The position numbers and the translations under genes were made by a program. 64,000 nucleotides of DNA from Casuarina equisetifolia. Its lineage: Eukaryota > Streptophyta > Magnoliopsida > Fagales > Casuarinaceae. Positions 59,818 through 64,000 of this stretch are shown here, in pieces (position 1 is the stretch's first letter; each line of letters starts with the position of its first letter). The stretch spans positions 3,721,583 through 3,785,582 of the forward strand of contig CM052359.1 in NCBI GenBank assembly GCA_028551475.1, in the 5' to 3' direction. The notes below the pieces were generated by a model, which searched no databases, was not told the DNA's origin, and saw nothing but the letters and a program-made list of their open reading frames with translations.

Positions 59818-61960
59818 ATGTTGAATCTGGTTAAAATGTTCTAAGTAGTGTCTGCTCACAACTAAACCAAGCATTTGTCTACCAGTAATCTGAAACTGAT
59901 AATATGGAGATTGCATTTCTAATTAGAACAGGAGTACAATCCTGTCAGCACCCTATGTAAAAGTGTAGGAATTGATGTGCCGTTTATTGTATTGCGAACT
60001 CCGAGCTCAATAGGGCCTACCTTTTTTCTTCTTAGCATGTTGAACTCTCTGAGTAAGTCGTTGAAATAAGCTGATTTTCCTTTTGAATCGGCAATCATTG
60101 TCTTGAAAACGTACAATTTATGGGTAGAATCATTACACGGCAGTCCAATACAACTATTCCAAAGGCCCCTCTTGGACGTCAAAGTTGGGGCACTGGTTGG
60201 CTAATGCTCAAAGACTCTTGTGAACTTTCATGCCAAGTTGCAGTCCTTTCGTATTTTAAAGGTTTAAGACCATGATCTCCTTCCCAGATCAAGCAAATCA
60301 TGGGAGCTACACATCGTTATCCTAATCTAATAACTGATCACATCCTCAACAGTCTTACTTGCTTCCCGTTTGCACCTTTTAAGGATAGATTTGAGGCTAG
60401 CCAAAAGTTTGTGAAGAACAAGGGTAATCGAAAAAGGTGTTAAGAGCCTTTTTAAGCCTAAATATGCGTGAAAGAGATAAAAGGGTGACGGTAACTTAAA
60501 CGTTGTAAAAGGGCTGGGTCGAGAGGCTGCTCTTTACTTAGCTTTTGCGGATGCTGATGTCTTCCTTAAATTACGCAACACTTTCAGTGCCTTTCTATTG
60601 ATGTTTATGAGTACCCTACTTTGTGAGCTATAAATTAAATTTCCATTCAATTTGAGACCTTTATTATTCTTTCCCCTTTCTTTTCTTTGCTTTGGCTAAG
60701 TTGAATAGAAAGAAATAGATGATTTCACTAAACAGGATCTCAGATCAATCAAAAGAGAATCAGTACAGTATCCTAGGCTGATGGAGTGGATAAAAGTTGT
60801 TGATCCTCCCCCTTCTCTTTCTAAAGGGTCCATATCTTTAGCAAAAGCTAACCTTCTGACTGGTCATTGAAAGCAAGTAGTGGATTTTAAGAATTCTAGG
60901 TTTCTCACTGAAATTTTACCTGGAAGATCCCGGACGACAATAAAAGGTTATACAAATAAATCACACCCCCAACCCCGCCGCGCCGCGCCGCCCCTGGGGG
61001 GTGTTGGTTTGGGTTGACGCATGAAGAAAAAACATTTGTTTTTGGTTTTTAGACTTGCGGACTAGATAAAGGTTTTAGTTCTCTGAACTTTCAATTTCCC
61101 CAGGAAAAAGCAGATTATGAATGCAATATGTTACAAGAAACCAAATAGAATAACTAGTGGACTTCCTTTTTCTTGCCCTTCTTTATGCCTGCTCGGGACT
61201 AAAAAATTCCTCCTAACTTTAAATTTAAAAAAAAAAAAAAAAAAGTAAACAAACACCTTACTCAATTGAGAGAAATTACTACTTGAAACCTTTTGGTTCT
61301 AAATTTGCTTGTGTGTATTTATATGGGAAAAAAATCAAAAAAAAAAAAAAATAGGGGCCGCAAAATAGCACCTTGCGGAAGAGATTATCATTATGCTCAA
61401 CGGACTCGTCCGAATTGAACAAGTCAGATTACCCACTTAAAATTAGAATAAAATGTACGACAAAATAAAATTAAAAAAATGTACCTGGAATCTTGAAGGA
61501 AAAATTATCCGTAGACTGCAAAACGAGTTGAAGGTAGTACAAACAATCAGCAGACCATTCAAGAAACACCCCTATTGGTCGAAATCATGCGCCCAGCGAA
61601 AGAAACTAACCATACATGGGAGAGAGAAACCCACTTCAGCAACATCTCCCTGCCAGCCGGGGGCGATGGGGCTTATCCAAGCATGTCCCTTCATGGCTTA
61701 GCCATAGCCAGAGCTTGGCCTTTAATTTGCCTCGAGCGGATTGAACAACATTTTGATTACAACAGTGAAAGAATGTCTATTTACAATCAATGCATCAAAA
61801 CACAGTACAACACAACAGGCCGTCAGCTTTTGCCACCATCGCCGCAACCCCCGATAACACAACACGACTAATTTCTACACAACTTAGGTTCAGTTTATCA
61901 CAGAGGGGAGAACACGAAGGACAAGAGATTAAAAGTACAACACCGGGGACATACAGGGGT
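58884..61960. other. intergenic region between the WAV3-like and RMD5 genes
   Basis: It holds T-rich 3' flank of the WAV3-like gene, a (CA)n microsatellite, a GC-rich patch (ccgccgcgccgcgccgcc) at about 60,976 and poly(A) tracts near 61,230 and 61,340. A minus-strand frame at 59,919-60,182 (87 codons) has no recognised family. The last few hundred bases are probably the RMD5 3' UTR. Confidence 0.55.
59786..59814. repeat. (CA)n microsatellite
   Basis: Perfect CA run of about 14 units. Confidence 0.95.
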
Positions 61961-61963
61961 GTG

Positions 61964-63142
61964 TTAGAAATGAAGTTCTCTACACTGACTTGCTTCGATG
62001 TCGGATGGGCAATAAGGACATTTGAAAGTTTTTGTGCTGTTCTTGGACATCTTCATGATCGACTGCTTGCAAAGCACATGGCCGCAAGACATCAACATCG
62101 GTGGATTATCGTCAGTCGATTGCTCTTTTGACACTGGACATACAAATATGGAATGGAACTGAAACTCCCTATCCAACTCCACTGGTACGGGCAATTGCTT
62201 CATAGTCTGCCATTCCTGCCTCTTCCCAGCCATCACATTCATGAACTTCAAAAGTGGTGGCAACCCCTGGACACCTGCTGCCACAGTCACACCTAACGGG
62301 CTCTCATAAGAGTACCCCAGAAGATTGCAGAACTGCCGGGTTAGCTCCTCAGCTAGTTTATCCCAGTTAGCTGGCGACAGTAGAGTTGAGTATGGGGAAC
62401 TGTCAAGTCTTCCAGCCCACAGAAGGCAGGCCATAAGCTTCTGCAGTTCAGCCATATGGTTGAGAGCAAAAGGAGTGAGGTGGCTTCTGGCATACTTGAG
62501 AGCTTCCCCCCTGCCTCCCTTTTCAAGTATTTCTAGAAATTGCATGCTGTGAAGTCTCAGAACAAGGTCGGATCCATTTTGTTGAAGTTTATAGGAGTTG
62601 TTGGCTGCCCAGGTCAGAGCGGGTCCAAGATTCCGGCTCTTCATAGCTTCAAGTATCTCAAACATTTCCAGAAATCGAGATTTCAAAGCAGCAGCAGATT
62701 CTGGTTCCCTGGCCTCACTTATGAAGCAATCACCAATGTCAAACAGGCCCTGCCGGTAGAAATGGCTAGCAATTATCTGGTTCACAATGTGAGCATCAAA
62801 TTCAATGTTCCGATATGCCTTAGATATATCTGGATTGAATGACTTCTCAAGAAGCTTGGCATACTTGCTCAGTGACATGTTCAGCTCCTTTTGTGGGCCT
62901 TCCAGTTGACTGAGTGGAGCAATATCCTTCAGTATGGTTCGAAGATCAGAAAGGGAATTTTTATAATCAAGTTGGGAGTCAGGGTCATGGGATGACTGTA
63001 TCTTTTCTAATGCCTTTCCAATTTCTTGAATAATTTGATCAATTACTTCTTGAGTTTTTGAAGAGGACAGCTTTTGTTTCTTTGCCACACGATCAAAAGC
63101 ATCTTTGATGTTATTCAACTCCATTTTGCTTTTAACCTCCAA
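61964..63142 (-). CDS. RMD5: RMD5/RMND5 homologue, GID/CTLH E3 ligase subunit
   Basis: A single coding exon of 392 residues. The second Met (63,124; MELNNIKDAFDRVAKKQK) is the usual family start, so the first six residues may be leader. A coiled N-terminal part is followed by a LisH motif at about 112-142 (FDAHIVNQIIASHFYRQG), a CTLH/CRA region at about 150-300 (LEAMKSRNLGPALTWA, GRGEALKYARSHL) and a divergent C-terminal RING at about 335-378 (CPVSKE, SCGHVLCKQ, CPYCP). The GID/CTLH complex is a multi-subunit ubiquitin ligase; in yeast Gid2/Rmd5 pairs with Gid9 to form its catalytic RING dimer. The RING lacks some zinc ligands, as is normal in this family. An AG acceptor just upstream (exon from 63,168) implies a 5' UTR intron. 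Length is typical. Confidence 0.95.
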   Translation of the reverse strand: MEVKSKMELNNIKDAFDRVAKKQKLSSSKTQEVIDQIIQEIGKALEKIQSSHDPDSQLDYKNSLSDLRTILKDIAPLSQLEGPQKELNMSLSKYAKLLEKSFNPDISKAYRNIEFDAHIVNQIIASHFYRQGLFDIGDCFISEAREPESAAALKSRFLEMFEILEAMKSRNLGPALTWAANNSYKLQQNGSDLVLRLHSMQFLEILEKGGRGEALKYARSHLTPFALNHMAELQKLMACLLWAGRLDSSPYSTLLSPANWDKLAEELTRQFCNLLGYSYESPLGVTVAAGVQGLPPLLKFMNVMAGKRQEWQTMKQLPVPVELDREFQFHSIFVCPVSKEQSTDDNPPMLMSCGHVLCKQSIMKMSKNSTKTFKCPYCPSDIEASQCRELHF

Positions 63143-63168
63143 ACAAGGAATTTGTTGCGAGAGGAAAC

Positions 63169-64000
63169 CTGCAAGAAAGAGAGAACTTTCACGTGTTTAA
63201 AACTTGACAGAAAAACCCATCATGGAAGGAACATCAATTTCACAATAAAACTCGTTAGCAATACAGTCTATCGTCACAAAATGAAGTTGTCACATTACAT
63301 TCACGAAAAAAAAAAAAGAAGAAGCACAAGAATGACCACTACCTGGTCAAGAAAAATGAATGACAATATTTGCAAGACCAAAAGTGTACTTCTATAGACT
63401 CCTCAAAGGAATAAAAACCTAGGAAAAGTGAAGGCCCCGAAACATATTTCATAATGTTCACAAATATCATCGTGATGATCTCTGAATGTGCCAAAACAAT
63501 ACAGTAAATTTAACAGTTCTTTAATGAGTTCCGGAATCTTCATTAAAAATAAAATATTGGATGTACGGATCAGTTACTACTTATTGCCTACTAGCAATTT
63601 CAATAAAAGTAATTCAGCAAATACATAACCCATTTACCATATCAAAAATTGATTGGTGGATCAATACGTGAGAACTAATCACAATGAAAGCATTGCTCAA
63701 TAAAGTCTCAGCAGATGGAGGTTAACTGCTGAAGATGCGAGAGTTATCACCACCAAAACGCAACAGTCACTACCTCAATTAAAAATTTATCACTTAAAAA
63801 TAATGTGGTTAAGGAACATATCCATCCCCATGAAAAGAGATCCAACATGTGATCATGAACGAGGACAAAATCAAAACCACTCATTTCTTGGAGTACTAAC
63901 AGAATCCATAGACAACAGTTAGTATGGGTGCCAAAAAAAAGCTTAATTCTCTGAGCACTATTTATGACTAGAAGGCTTCTAAAAGTACCTTGAGGAATTC
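63169..64000 (-). other. probable 5' UTR intron and upstream region of RMD5
   Basis: Minus strand ttctttcttgcag ends at 63,169, a good acceptor 26 bp before the first ATG. The matching donor and leader exon are not identified within the window. No other gene is seen to the window edge. Confidence 0.5.

Noticed and set aside
1-64000. CRISPR arrays, tRNA or rRNA genes
   Set aside because: No regularly spaced direct repeats of array type and no convincing tRNA or rRNA sequence was seen; the tRNA-like match at 33,891 is the retrotransposon primer-binding site.

Overview
The window is nuclear DNA from a flowering plant. Genes have GT-AG introns, intergenic DNA is AT-rich with many simple repeats, there is a Ty3/Gypsy chromovirus-type retrotransposon, and the gene families (Aux/IAA, WAV3-like RING/vWA, RMD5, MRT4, ZED1-related pseudokinases) are those of land plants. 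ZED1-related kinases and a ZAR1-like NLR relic point to a non-grass angiosperm; I cannot name the species.

Layout. (1) 0.2-3.0 kb, minus: a two-exon SANT-domain nuclear protein with a 96-residue internal duplication. (2) 6.75-7.32 kb, minus: a small one-helix membrane protein with a proline-rich tail (At5g65660-like). (3) 7.4-13 kb: no convincing gene. (4) 13.05-13.42 kb, plus: a broken coiled-coil domain of an NLR, closest by eye to ZAR1. (5) 16.3-20.9 kb, plus: a complete five-coding-exon Aux/IAA gene of the IAA8/IAA9/IAA27 clade. (6) 22-40.5 kb: a cluster of eight ZED1-related (ZRK, RLCK-XII-type) pseudokinase loci. Two are full-length open genes (26.5 and 39.4 kb), one is an open 5'-truncated copy (23.05 kb), and five are pseudogenes or fragments. 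(7) 41.4-44.5 kb, minus: a complete eight-exon MRT4 (60S ribosome assembly factor) gene. A decayed MRT4 copy lies at 28.1-35.5 kb with a 5.6 kb LTR retrotransposon in its last intron. (8) 44.6-56.5 kb: no recognisable gene. (9) 56.56-58.9 kb, plus: a WAV3-like RING/vWA E3 ligase whose conserved C-terminus lies in another frame. (10) 61.96-63.14 kb, minus: an RMD5/RMND5-type GID/CTLH E3 ligase subunit.

The most interesting region is 13-44 kb. ZED1/ZRK pseudokinases are known partners of the NLR ZAR1, and here a ZAR1-like coiled-coil relic lies on the same strand about 9 kb from the first ZRK copy, with only the Aux/IAA gene between. The ZRK array grew by segmental duplications that carried pieces of both neighbouring genes: the 3' end of the Aux/IAA gene (a second copy at 37.5-38.2 kb) and most of MRT4. 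A chimeric junction at about 36.157 kb joins MRT4 intron 2 directly to a ZRK 5' end. The intact MRT4 intron keeps the site without the retrotransposon, so the order of events can be read: ZRK-MRT4 unit, then duplication, then retrotransposon insertion, then decay.

All homology calls come from reading motifs by eye; no search was run.
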